Of a stretch of DNA of 60,000 nt, positions 35,290 through 48,869 are shown in pieces. The translations under genes were made by a program, and so were the position numbers. The notes below the pieces were generated by a model that had not been told where the DNA came from, did no database searches, and saw only the letters and a list, made by a program, of their open reading frames with translations. Every line of letters starts with the position of its first letter. Position 1 is the first letter of the stretch. The stretch comes from Membranipora membranacea (taxonomy: Eukaryota; Bryozoa; Gymnolaemata; Cheilostomatida; Membraniporidae). Location: contig OU612065.1 of the NCBI GenBank assembly GCA_914767715.1, positions 4,776,001 through 4,836,000 of the forward strand. Direction: 5' to 3'.

Positions 35290-36700
35290 ATTTTTCATAC
35301 ATCGATTTTCAAAATCAAGAGAGACAATCTGCGTAAAAGAAGTAAACGAAGTGGCAAAGTCAACACCGAGCAAAGATACAAGGAATACAAGAAGGAAGTC
35401 CAACATCTGATGCGGAAAGAACACCGACAATATGTCCACAACCTACTAGAAGAACAAGACAAAGAAAACCAATAAACGATTCTGGACATATATAAAGCAC
35501 AGACGTGGTGATAGCAACACCATCTCAGCTATCAAGGCCCAACACCGCCTCATCACTGACAAAAAAGGTATCGCCAATGCCCTAAACCGCCAATTTCAGT
35601 CTGTCTTCTCCACAGCTGACTCAACCAAAACACAAGCTGGACAACAATCAAACCTCCCTCCCATGAAACATCTAACCATCGCTAGGGAAGGGGTCCTGAA
35701 ATTACTGACAAACCTGAAACCTAGTAAAGCCTCCGGGCCCGACGGGATAAGTGCCAGAGTATTGAAAGAAACAGCATCTGAGCTCGCTGGACCACTGTGC
35801 AACATCTTCAACATGTCACTTCAGTACTGCTCTGTCCCCGATGACTGGAGACATGCGAATGTCACACCCATCTTCAAGGAGGGAGACAGGAGCAGACCAG
35901 AGAACTATCGACCCATCAGCTTGACATGCATTGCAAGCAAATTGATGAAACATATCGTCACCAGCCATATAATGAAGTACACAGAAGGCAACAAAATGCT
36001 TCACCCTCAACAACATGGATTCAGAGCTAAACTGAGCTGTGAAACCCAGCTGGTTGAATTGATATCGGACATCTTGAAAGATATTGATACAGGAAAGGAA
36101 AGGAGGTTGATGCATGCCTGCCTCCAGAAGATGAAATCAGCTGGTATAAGCGAAATCACTAACTGGACTGCATCCTTCCTCAGAAACCTAACCCAAGCTA
36201 TCACATTGCAAGGAGTCACATCTGATCTATGTGCTGTGACCTCTGGTGTACCACAGGGCTCTGTCATTGGCCCATCCCTCTTCCTGCTTTACATAAACGA
36301 TCTTCCTAGCTCAGTTACATCCCATGTGAGACTCTTCGCAGATGACACAATCATATATGCCACGGCTGATAAGTCACACCAGCTCAAGGAAGATCTGCGC
36401 AAGCTGGAGAAATGGGAACTCGACTGGAACATGGAGTTCCACCCCTCCAAATGTGAGTTTGTCCGTTTCAGTAGAAAATGCACAAAGACAGAGCCCCCTC
36501 CTACCAACTACACCAGGAAGTCATCATCAAGGTTGACACATCAAATACCTAGGAGTAAAAGTACAAGAAGATCTGAAATGGAACTCTCATATTGAGCACA
36601 TTACCAGCAAAGCCTCTACAACACCAGGCTTCATAAAGAGAACCATACCGCCACAGTCCACCGACCTTTGTGTGAAAGCCTACAAACAACTTGGGCCCAT
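35290..36700 (+). pseudogene. Non-LTR retrotransposon relic (RT missing its motif A region)
   Basis: Linker sequence in one frame (KKEVQHLMRKEHRQYVHNLL) shifts frame near 35470 (KRFWTYIKHRRGDSNT) and enters the RT ORF (ATG at 35663, 310 codons). Visible RT blocks are KPSKASGPDGIS, PENYRPISLT, QHGFRAKLSCETQL, GVPQGSVIGP and LFADDTIIYA. Between DIDTGKE and LMHACLQKM the stretch that should carry motif A with its first catalytic Asp is absent, an internal deletion. Another frameshift near 36530 moves IKYLGVKVQEDLKWNSHIEH into a new frame. The layout suits the CR1/jockey group. It is dead by deletion and two frameshifts. Confidence 0.88.
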
Positions 36701-36880
36701 GGGACTTACTTGTCTTTACTTTGCCAATGTCCAGCATATGGGTGGTTGATACTGTCTGCCTGTCTTAACAAGCTTTTAAGACAGGCTAGAGAGGCCCATG
36801 CTTGGGCCATAGAAATAGGGAGCTTGTATCAATGTCTCTGGCTTGGGCTCACTCAAAATGTAACCTTGACACTGCAGGAC

Positions 36881-36980
36881 GACAGGGTCGAACTGAAAAC
36901 TAGAACGAACTGAATAAGGGACGAACCAACAAGGGACGAAACAAAAACAGGGACAAACTGGAAACAGGGACGAACTGAAG
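36881..36980 (+). repeat. Array of about 16-bp GGGACGAA units
   Basis: About six degenerate units in a row, for example GAACTGAATAAGGGAC, GAACCAACAAGGGAC, GAAACAAAAACAGGGAC and AAACTGGAAACAGGGAC. Opposite orientation to the array at 35191-35268. Confidence 0.85.
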
Positions 36981-37930
36981 TGTTTCCGGGCATGGATTGG
37001 TGCAATGGTGGGGCCAATGGCTCTTGGAGGCATTGATGTACTCTGTAATGTGGATGCTTCATTTCATTGCACCTTCCTGCAGAACAGGATGTCTGATATG
37101 GTATGAATGACTTCAAACACACACTCACTGCTAGGGCTAGGCCATGTGCATAAGGATTCTACCAGCTTGTTCATAGGAGGGCAGTTCACAGGCTGGCAAA
37201 CTCCTTATGCATATGCCCTATGGGCTAGTAGGCTGTAATCTACTACTCCAACTGTTTATTAGCCTACCTGGTCATGGACCTTTCTGTCATTGGGCGAATG
37301 ATATTATTTTGAGGCAAACAACCATAGGACAGAACTACTCTACTGCATTTACAACAATTACTAAGTCTTTGGGTGGCCCTAACTTTACTAACTAACCGAG
37401 TCCTACTATGCAAACAATAGAAAGTTTGAGAATATCTCTCACATGTAGTTTCTCTCCTAGTCCTAAATCCCAAGTCAAGTCACACACTCATACCACCTAA
37501 TACTTACTTACTACTCACAAAGTCAGTCAAACTCACTGACTGTCTGTTTCCAGACTGTAATTTCCAGATTTTTTGTATGTAATCTAGTTTTTTGTCCTTT
37601 TTCGTGGTTTACAATCTTAGCTTTGAATTTAGAAACATCAGATTCACTGAGGATATTGTATGAACGCCCTAGGTTAGTTTATGTTTTAAGGCTACACTCA
37701 CTGACACCATAGAAATAAGATAATATATAAAAATCATTGGTTAATTCCAACTGGAGATCTATGATCACATGACTAAATATCCTTACTAACTACTGAGCCT
37801 AGCAGAGTCATTTTCTGCCAAGAATTCTGTATTTTTGCTGTTCTCAAAATTGAAACTGGTGTGAATTTGATGACTTAGAGGTAAACAGAACTCAAGGAGA
37901 CTTTATCTTGTATGACCCACAAGTCTCATA
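36981..37930. other. TOM1 upstream region
   Basis: No gene seen. It should contain the TOM1 promoter and 5' UTR; no TATA box or other element is clear enough to mark. Confidence 0.45.
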
Positions 37931-40900
37931 ATGAATGTACTAGAAGTTTTCACTGGAAACCCACTAAACACTCCTGTGGGACAGCGTATAGGTGAGTTCC
38001 TTTTGGATAGTATTATCATGATGATGATGATGAATTAGATTAGTGATAAATAAATATATATTATATTATATACAACAACAGAATATGTTCTGCTGGCCCT
38101 AAGTACCCTTAAGAATTCCATACTGTACGCGATAAGAACCTTCAACTTGTTGTTCAAACTAATTGTTGACAAAGCTTGCAACAACTAATAAAATATGGGA
38201 TTGGTCATTGGATAACAGATGTTAGTACTGACCCAACTAAATAAATGATCAGGTGACAGATGTATCAATTGAGTTAGTAATGCTATAGCAACAAAAGTTT
38301 GAGTGAATCAAGTTGTCAACAAAATTTATCGGTCTGTTGTATGGCTTGTGGTTGGGCGAATGTCACTTGTTCAGCTGATGAACTGACCCAGGACGTGTGG
38401 TATTGAACGGCAATGTCAATATCTTACCTGTTCTGCACTCCGGTTTAGGTTCAAGTGATAAACAACCAGACACACATTGATAGAACCATGGAGTTGGAGT
38501 TATACAGCATAGCGAGTATCATAATCTGATAACAATGTGCTTTAGGGTTTAGATAGTTGTATCTATGAACAATAAAGGTGGCCATAGATATATGGCTAGG
38601 GGTTGGCCCACGGGTGTTACACCACGCAATGAACATTTGCTGGGGTTGACCAGAGTCGAGCTAGGTCTTACCACCTGTGCTTTCTAGATCGTGATTGTGT
38701 GTATTTTCTGTTTCTGTTGTTTGAGGTTTTGTTGATCCTGTCTCTTTTCTTTTTCTATTCTCCCCCTTAGGTCTACTTAGCCTTGAGCTGTTTTACCATC
38801 TGGAATTATTCAAACAAACAAATCATCATGATTAAAGTTGGCCTCCTTCGATCATTGGCACAGCCAAGTATGGTCCTGGCTATTTCGAGATGCGATGATT
38901 AGACCATGGGATAACCCTACCTCATAGACTTAACAATTATTATTATTTTTTAAGTCTATGCCCTACCTCTAGTGTTGGCTATCTGTGGTCAGTAGCCTAT
39001 TGTTGACTTGTCCATGCTGGATACTTTTATAGAAATTACTGCCAATTAGAAGAGAACTCACGATACCATCGCATTGATTGGCCTAGATAAATCTTCTGAA
39101 AATCCATGAAAATTATGATAGACCTCCCCCACGCCTAGGCCTATACATGGCTATTAACTTCCACCTGGCACTATAAGAGAAACCCGATGTCATTACTGTG
39201 TGGGAATCGCTGAACAAACTAACACCATTCCACTCAGTAGCTGTGCTCTTCCCCGGTAGCAATAAAGAGCTAGAGCAATATACCAAGTATCATCATACCT
39301 AGGGTACCTACGCAAGAGTCTCATAGATATTAGAGATTTCCGTGGGATCTTTGCAACTTTTAATTGTCGCCGGATATAGGAGATGGTCAGCTTATAGAAA
39401 ATTGGAGGTCCCCCACACTGCTCGCAGTCATTTATAGTACTTCTGCCTGCTCCTTGATGGTGTGATAATCACTTTCTTGGTGTATGGTTAGCACTTATTT
39501 TGCTCTCTGTTCACACACTCCTTTTAAGATGGTGATGAGACGGATAAATGATTTTTTTCCCCGAGAACCCCCATCTTACGACTGACTCTATGTTGAGTGA
39601 AACCTCAGTGATTTGTCAATCAAATTTTCATATTTCAATTTCTTTAGTAGACAATCATTAGAATGAACTTAGAGAAAGGGATTATGAGGAGCTTTCTTGC
39701 AAAATTAACCCAAGTCTCCCGTTGTGATTTATATGGTGCTTTTTACATCACATATTCACTAAAGGTCACCAGATAGTTTCATACAAATTAATATCTTAGA
39801 CTTATAGATTCATAGCTAGGCTGCAGTCAACGCTGATCAATTACAGTTAATGTTTTACTGCTATGATAATGTATCTACGGAGGCCATAATAAGTTATGAT
39901 TATTTGTAATGCTCAAAGAGTTTCCCTCCTCTACCACTGCATTCTTTGTTGCCATCTGTAAGGCTTCTTCCATTTGATAACAACGCACACCAATAAGGAA
40001 CTTGGTATAATATTCTCATTTGTGGTTTAACTAGTTAACTTAGACTGTGATTTTTGAGTATTCACATTTCCATGTATAATTTGTGATAGCCTCAATGGTA
40101 TTGCCTTGATTGCCTGGAAATATATATATTCCATGTTTATTCTGGAGAAGAATAAGTCCTTAGGACTTGTACCCAGAAAACAGAAAAATTGATAAAAATA
40201 TGGTGTAGAATTAAAAAGACATGTAACTAAAAATCAAGAACAATGACAGGTAAAATTACAACGTACACGCAGGCATTAATTAGCAGTAAAACATTACACA
40301 AGTTGATACACAATAGCTAGGAAAAGAAAAGTTAGAACAATGTAGCAGTAGGCTAAAATGAAATGATAAGAACTGACTCATACTTTATCCTTTCCAAATA
40401 ACAGAGCATTAACCCATTGGAGGGAGAGGGGACTGTGCATTACATTGCTTACTTACTCTCCAGAGAATTGGACGAAATAAAAACATAACATGACTGGTAA
40501 CACAGATTGGACACAGCTATAATCTGTCTACTGCGTTCTGAGGGTGACTCGTTGAGCAACTGGTGATACGTAAATTGATCAATCAGATCCCCTTGTGCCT
40601 TGGATAACACAAATTACTCTAACCTTGATTGTATGTGTTTATCCGTGACCTCAAATAAATCTTATTTGATATTATTTTGTGTATCTGTTTGTAGATAAAG
40701 CAACAGATGGCAGCCTTGATGTAGAGGATTGGGCGCTGAATATGGAGATATGTGATATTATAAATGAAACAGACGATGGGTAGGGAACCTGGTCCAACAA
40801 ATTTTACTTTGCAAAAAATCATTTGATCAGACAATAAAACAAAAAATGGTATTTATTGCAAAAATATTGATAAACACAGTATAAAGTTGAGTAAGAGTTA

Positions 40901-43900
40901 TTTGATTATTGTTCTAGTCTTACGTAGCCTCAACATGGTTTGTTCCTGGAACAAGTTTGTTTCCTCTGTTGTGGCGAAAAGTCGGGTATCGATGCATGGC
41001 TGCTTGATACACAGCTTTTTAGGTATTTCTCCACATTCACAGAGGGAAAAACTTGCTCTAGTTGGTTCCGTGGTTAGTGTGCTGTGTGTATTAAATAAAA
41101 TAATGATCCATTTCTAATGGCCGCTAGTTTGTAGTCTGATTGCCATTTCCTAAGTTACGAATCTACTTATAATGAACTTGATAATTGCTTTTTTTAGTCC
41201 AAAGGAAGCTATACGGGCAATAAGGAAGAAAATATCTAATGGTGTCGGTAAAGATTGGAGGTCCATATCTTACTGTCTTGTGGTAAGCTACAATTTCTAA
41301 TCTGTTTGTTTGTGCTGTTTTGTAAGGATACATCACTGATAAATAAATACAAAACTGATTCAGATAATGAATCATGGTACCCACTACTAGGGAAATCAAA
41401 ATTACATTACTAACCAGCTTCTTTTCATACTGAAATGATAACTTCCTTGTTGTTATTTCCCAGGTCATGGAAACATGTGTGAAGAATTGTGGTAAACGAT
41501 TTCACATACAGATCGCCAACAAAGACTTCCTTAATGATCTTGTAAAAATTATTTCTCCTAAAAATGAGCCCACTGTCGGCGTTCAGGAGAAGATACTCAG
41601 TTTGATACAGGTAAACAAGACTACATATCACAGTACCTCTGTTGTCTTCACTGTCAAAAAATGCATGCCATGAAAGCTGATGACGTAGAAAAATCAAATC
41701 AGGGTTGCACTACTAGGACTGTAGCGTTGTTTATGTTATGAAGTTCTATGAAAGTTATTATCTATATCGTTAACTATTAACTCTTGCTATCCGTTCCCTT
41801 GAGTGTGATGATAAGCGGCATGTCTCATGCTTACCGAAGCTAACTGAGTTTAAATGCTATGGAATGAGCTAAAGTTATTTCAATAACCCTAGTTCATTGA
41901 ATGAGGAAATGCAAAAATTATTGGAGACGCTACATTACTCTGATTAGTAGCTATAACATGTAGTTTATAATGGTATTGATTTACTTGTTTCATACTTCAC
42001 TGTCCGCTCTGTAACGCACATGATAGAGTACTTTGTTTCCCTCAGTTTGTCAGGTTGAAGCTGATCAGTTGAACTGAGATTTGATCTGCTGATCAGAAAG
42101 AGATTATATTACGTCTATTCGCTCGGTATTTTGTGAGCTGTACACAGACACACCATTTTTTGTACTTTTTATTGACAAAAGCCTGTATCATTGACACTTA
42201 TATAATAACTTTTGATACAGAGTTGGGCTGACGCATTCAGAGGTGCCCCAGAACTGAAAGCAGTAGATGGTATTTATCAGGAATTAAGAAGCAAAGGTAT
42301 AGAATTTCCAGCTACGGACATGGATCAGATGGCTCCAATACATACTCCTAAAGTAAGTTAAACAGTTTCATTTTGTGAGTCCTTTTCATTTGTAAATCTG
42401 AATTGAAGTTAGTTACTAGCCATAGACTGTAAGGTTTGCTCATAGTTTCAGTCTCAAATTTGACATTGTTTGGTCTTCAGACAGATTATTCAGGTTCATC
42501 ATAGAAGATGCCCATGCTAGGGGCTGGCATCAGTGAAGTAGCAAAGACCACATCATCTTACCTCAGAGTGACAACCTTCAGGGTGCATTGTTGCTTTCTC
42601 TTGGTCGTAATTTCTTTGTGACCAAGCTAATGATTACGAGATGGGATACTTTTTTGTCACAGACTCCCGTTGAATATTTCTCTTCTATTGTGTCATGTGA
42701 TGTTCATAGTCTTGGCCAATACCATATGTCATTCAACGTGGCGTTTGTAAACAAATGGCTATAGTATCTCTGTCCTTTTTGTTACAGGGACATGCTGTGG
42801 AGTCACCAGTGAGACATACGCCAACTCAACCTATTCAGCCACCACCTCGAGCTGTAAGTCTATATTTGTTAACTTTCCTTGACAACTTTATATGATTTTA
42901 TTTCTCAATGTAGTTACTCTTGTCTTCTTTTTTATCTCAGCCCCTCCCCATTTCCTGTTCAGGGCAAACTGCCGTGTATATTTCTTTGCAAGGAATACAA
43001 ACCGTAGTGGAACTTCTTGATCAGTGTCTATTTCAGTTCACTGTGTCAATGACTGGCAAGCTTTTATCTATGTCCTACTCAAAAGATCCAAGTATAGAGT
43101 TTGCTCCCTGATGGGAAAAGTGTAGATAACTGCTATTTGCCTCGCATATAGGGAAAGTATGCCAAGCTGGAGGATGAAGACGGGGATGATCATATTCTGG
43201 TAGTGAAGTATAGACTTGTCTTAATGTCTCAATGTTGTACGATCAGTGTTGATGTTGTTTTGGTTTCCCATGTGTTGTCTTCACAATAGCCCTTACTTCA
43301 GAGACTTCAATTGTTTCAATATTACATGAATAAAGGTAATCTGAAGCATCCCGTATGCATGCACTGGCTGTGTTCTGGATGTAAGACAGTGGTGTTTCCC
43401 TCAGTAGGTCAGTCTGCTTTGGTTTGTTACTAAGACTGTAAGAAAGTATACAGTATTGGTGACTAGCCTTGTTCACGCGGCCACCAAAACCCGTGGCCGC
43501 GTGAACAAGGCTAATTGGTGACTCAATTAGTCAGTTGCATATTGTTAGCTGTTACTCCCGTTGCCATGTTGTCACAACTGCAATTACCTATATGACACAC
43601 ACATATGTTGCTATGTGATGGCCGTCTTCCTGCTCATATTTAGTTTATTCGTAGCTATGCCGGTGTGTCTTGGTAACTGAGGAAAGCAACTCATGGTCGG
43701 ACCAGTTACCCACCAAACGCTCGACCATGTCCTCGTTTAGAACGTCATCCACCATATATCCCTCTCCAACCATTCATTGATACTCCAACGTAGGCATCAC
43801 AATTTGCATTTTACTCATGTGGTACTATGAATTGGACTACAACCTGATTTGTATGATTACCAAAGAAATGATTCCAAACTGGAGGATGCGCAATGAAGTG

Positions 43901-46900
43901 AAGATGAACAAAATATACCTAATCTCTCTAAATTAACATACTAAATGTCACAATCCTTGATATTAAACCCTCGAAGCCCCCATGAAAACTAAATCAACAG
44001 GTTTAATGTTCTAACAACACTTTACACACAGCAGTTGTCTGCTCTTGACCAGTCAAAGAACTGATATGTAAGCCGAACTCCTTGAGGTGGTATGACATCG
44101 AATGATCAAGGTATGCTTTAGCCGCAAGCTTGTACTTGTATGGCAGGTTTCAGCTCTAGACGAGCTGATAATTGTGTGTGATTTTGTTTCAGACGATGCC
44201 CGCTGCTCTTGGTCAGCCTGTAGTTCCACCAGTGGCCGCCCCGGCAGCAGCTCCACAGAGACCCACTGCTGAACAGATGAGCAAACTAAGAGCAGATATT
44301 GACCTCGTACAAGGTAGTCTCTTGTTTAATTCTTTCTTTCATAACAAATTAGTACCGCGATTGAAAGTTTAAAGATTTGCAAAAAAGGCGTTACTTTATG
44401 GTACATTTAAATCAATATTAAAAACTTTTAATGTTATGTTGCAACACGTCTTAACATCGTCCTCTATGTCCACAATATTTATCTTCGGAGTAAGTTGGCT
44501 TGCCATCCAACAAAATAATCATATGGAAAGCTAGTATAGACCTAATACATATTTAGACTTTTTGAAAATTACTAGTATATATTTGGACCTAGACGTATAC
44601 ATGATTGCTTAGCATTTATGTCTCTTTACTAGTCAAAAAGATCAGTGTGCTCGCTGCTTGATGATGTAAAATGTTAAATTGATGCCCGTTACAGGTAACT
44701 GCCGTGTTTTCAACGAGATGCTAAATGCTGTAACACATAACCCTACTGAGTTGACTCCAGACACCACAGAGCTTATGAGGGAACTAAACAGAACATGTAG
44801 ACAGATGCAGCAGAGAGTAGTTCTGCTTATCGAGCAACTCGCTGATGAACAGGTACAGTGTCTCAACACTATTATTCTTGCATTATCCTCTTGCCTAGAG
44901 AGTAAACAGGGAATCTACTTGCTTTGTTAAATAAATATCGGTGCATGTCTAAGTATTTATAGAGCTAGCTTAAAATTCAAATTGAGCTTTTGAAACGGGG
45001 AAAAATTGGTCCACTGTATTAATGTCTATAAAAACTTTAAATCGATATTATATCAATTAATTAGATGAGGCAGGATTTTGTGGGAGTTGTCAGAACGAAA
45101 GAGAAAATAATGAGATACCACTACCAGTAACCCAAACAGGGTTGATTTGATGATTGGTTCCAGTATCAATAAAATTAGGGAAAGTGAGTACGTTATGTGG
45201 GACATGCTGATAACTGTAGATAGCTCTCACCCTATGCAATCATAATATTGACACTCTGACAGTAGGGACACTGTGGAAAATTGATTATTGAGACCACGCT
45301 CAGCATCTAAATTATCAATCGCTCAAATATAATATTTGATGTATCTGACAGGTTACCGAGGTACTGCTTCGAGTTAATGACGACTTGAATAACGCTTTCT
45401 TGCGTTATGATCGTCTTGAGAGAAGCTTCAGCACATCCGCTGCTCCCCAACCGACCAGCCAGTCAGCCGCAGCACCACCCCCAACTTACCCCTCTGTTAC
45501 TGCCCAGCCTGCTGCTACTGTAACCACCAATCAGACAGCAGAACAATCTCTTATAGACTTTGGCAGCAGTGAGCCTAACTCTTCACCAGCCCCTGCCAGT
45601 GCCTCCGCTCTGGCTGCACACATGGACAGCATGAATCTACAACCTGCTAGTAACATTGCCGGTCTAAGCGATATCTCTACACAACAAAGTTCTAAACCAG
45701 GTACTGGCTGATTAAGCTTGAAGTGACTCACTCTCTGACTGTAAATACTAATGGCATTAAAGGATATTTTGTTGAATCTCAATCATGTTCAAGCCATAGT
45801 TGTGTGATTTATTTCTATGATATGTTTTATAGGTTCAGATGAGTTTGACGTTTTTGCCCAATCAAGACAGTATGACGCTACACAGCACAATCCTGCTGCC
45901 AGCTACTCGTTCCAGTCTGAGGCTGGAGGGCAAAGTGCTGCCTCCATGGGAGCAGCAGCATCTGGTAATTATGCAACTCAGGTGAGTCACAATCTTCTCT
46001 ATCTAGTCTTATCCCATAGGCAGAAATTGCCTCTGTCGAGTTAAAAACTTTTCAGGTTTTAACTGGAGATTTATTGGTCTAGCGTGACCCACTTCTGCCA
46101 TGCCCTGCAGCTGCACAAAAAAAAAGGTGGCTGTTAAAATCAATAAGTTGCACACCTACAACAAACGCTTGGTAAAATTGAAAAGCAAATGAACGGTTCT
46201 AAAATGGTTTTAAAATGAACAAGCAAGTAAAGGAGCTGCGTTTAAAGATGATCATGCAGCTACTTAAAAAATAGGGAATGCCTTGTAAATCAAAAAGACA
46301 GCTTCATACACATGAACGATGTACCCTCAAATTATCCACTCACTACGTGATAACTCACGTTAGCTTGGTATAATGGTAAACCTTTTAATGTAACATGGCG
46401 GTCATAAGTTCTACACTAATGCCTTCACTTTTTTGAAAATACCTGAAATTTCACCAAGTGTCATTCATTGTTAGCACCTATTATTAGTATGCAGCTTATT
46501 GCTGATTTTGAAAATGGTAGATATGGGCCAATGCAATGATTTCATCATGAAGGCAACAGATTATAGCAGTAAAGTCATGGCAAACGAGGTGGAAAAGGCC
46601 ATAGCCATATCACATTCCAAATTTGCAAACCCCTGAAATAGTTGTTGCGATGCAAAAGAGAAAGGCAATTGCAACAAGCTCATCATCGTTGTTTTAACCT
46701 CATTGACCTTGTAGTTGAAAAAAAATGTACATTAAAAGCATAGTTCTCAGGTTTTTTTGGAGGATGTCAATTTTAACGAAAAGGGCAGTGTTAAAATTTG
46801 TCATGTTTCAATTCCACCAGTACTTTTGCTGAGATATTCCAATTTGCATCTCGTTTGACTATCAGTATCAAAAGACATTGGAGCAGGAGCACACAAAAGG

Positions 46901-48793
46901 AGCCTTTCTGTCACCCCTGCTCCTACCATCCGGAATCCCAAGGGTAAAGCTCTGGTCATGTCATTGATCCTATCACGTAGGCTTGATTGAGAACCATCAG
47001 GTCAACAGCAGGTCCTTGTCCTGTAGTTTGTGATGAAACAATTAGAGCGGATTTGGAATTATGGGAAGTTCAAACTCCTTGCATCTTAAACAACACTCAC
47101 ATCCCAAACTCGATAGATATATAAATATTCCCAAATAACCTTAGAACTGATAATTACGTGGAGTGAAGCATTCTATTGTTAGATACTGACTAACTTTGTT
47201 GTTTTGTTTTTCAGCAGCCCAGCGCCACAAGTTCAGGTGAGTGTCACCAATATACTTGGCTGTTAACCTCTGCTTTTAACCTCTGCTTGTAACATCGAGT
47301 TCACTGTTAATATATTCATATCCGGGATGGAACTCCACAATGCTAGGACTTAATATACCTTTGCATAGAGTTCAGTGTTCTACAGATGATTTGTCAGGCA
47401 GTGGGATATTTTATTAGAGCAAATAATGTTCTCATCAAAGTATGCGTACTAACTCTACTGACAGGCCCCAATCTGGAAGCTTTATGGACCACTTAAAAAA
47501 CTATGACTTTTTTGAGGTAATGCCAAAATGATACTATAGCCATAAGCTAAATGAAGTCTATGACTAGAACCCATCGCCGGTTGATAAATCATCAAAGTGG
47601 TATGCGAGCATTTGAAAGTAAAAACGGCCGCAGTAAAACATACCCACATAACACAAACTCATAGTAATATGGCCCCTGGTTTTGTCAATAGACCCTAAAG
47701 AGGTACTAGATTGATCCCTATATTAAGGTAATGTCAAAGACCGATCCGAATATCAACATATCATATACCGTTGGAAAGCTGCCGCTTTCATTAATCATGA
47801 TGCACACAGGAAATATTGACAGAATTTTTCATTGCATCTTCATTTTTCTTGAATTCAACGCAAAAAATGCCTAAAAACACCTCAAAAGTCACAAAAAATA
47901 GCTGTTTTTTGGCATTCTTTTGCGTTAAATTCAAGAAAAATGAAGATGCAATGAAAAATTCTGTTAAAATTTCCTGGGTGCACCATGGTTAATGAAAGCG
48001 GCTTCGTATGTGACAACTTTCAAAAAAAACTTTGTTTGGCCACAACAATGGTTATTTGGACAGCATGTTTGACATTATGCAAATGTGGCAAAAATATTGG
48101 CTGTATTCGAGAGTCTACTATCATTGCAATATGCAAGCTAAATTGTTGAAAGTCAATGTGTATGACATTTGAAGAGTACTCTGAAAGAAAATCAAAATGA
48201 ATTTTGTTTCGAGCCTATGATCTGTTCTGAATTAATGATTAAATTTTCACATATTTTCACAGCTTCACAAAAAAATGTATTGTATGGCGTGACGTAAAAA
48301 GTCAATTTAGACTATTCATATATCAAATAAAATCAAATTTTACGATGAACGCAATCTCTAAGTATACATTCCACCTGTTTTGAAATTTCTTGCAATTAAT
48401 TTGACTCCTCCATCTGCATTGACAAAAACAGCGTTTTCTGCCTCAATTCCTTCCTAAAAATGACACAACATCATCGAATCAAGTTTTTGTTCAGGTATTC
48501 ATTTTCAGTAGCTCAGCAGCTTTCCAACGTTATATGATATGATGATAGTCGGATCGGTCTTTGACATAACCTTAAATAAGAAATTAATATAATATGAATC
48601 ATTTCTGCAGTGATGAAACAGTCAACAATTTTCTTATTTGGTACCAAAGTAGTTTACATAGCGATACTCTATCAAAATTTAGTCCTATCAACAGAGTGTG
48701 TGCAGATATAGGAGACCTCAGGCTTTTATAGATCTCGTTCAATCCTAGGGCATAAGCTTGACAGGAAGAGAATTTTCAGAATGATGGCTGACA

Positions 48794-48869
<76 letters not shown>

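Noticed and set aside
35816-36507. Minus-strand ORFs of 72-99 codons
   Set aside because: Shadows of the reverse transcriptase reading frame.
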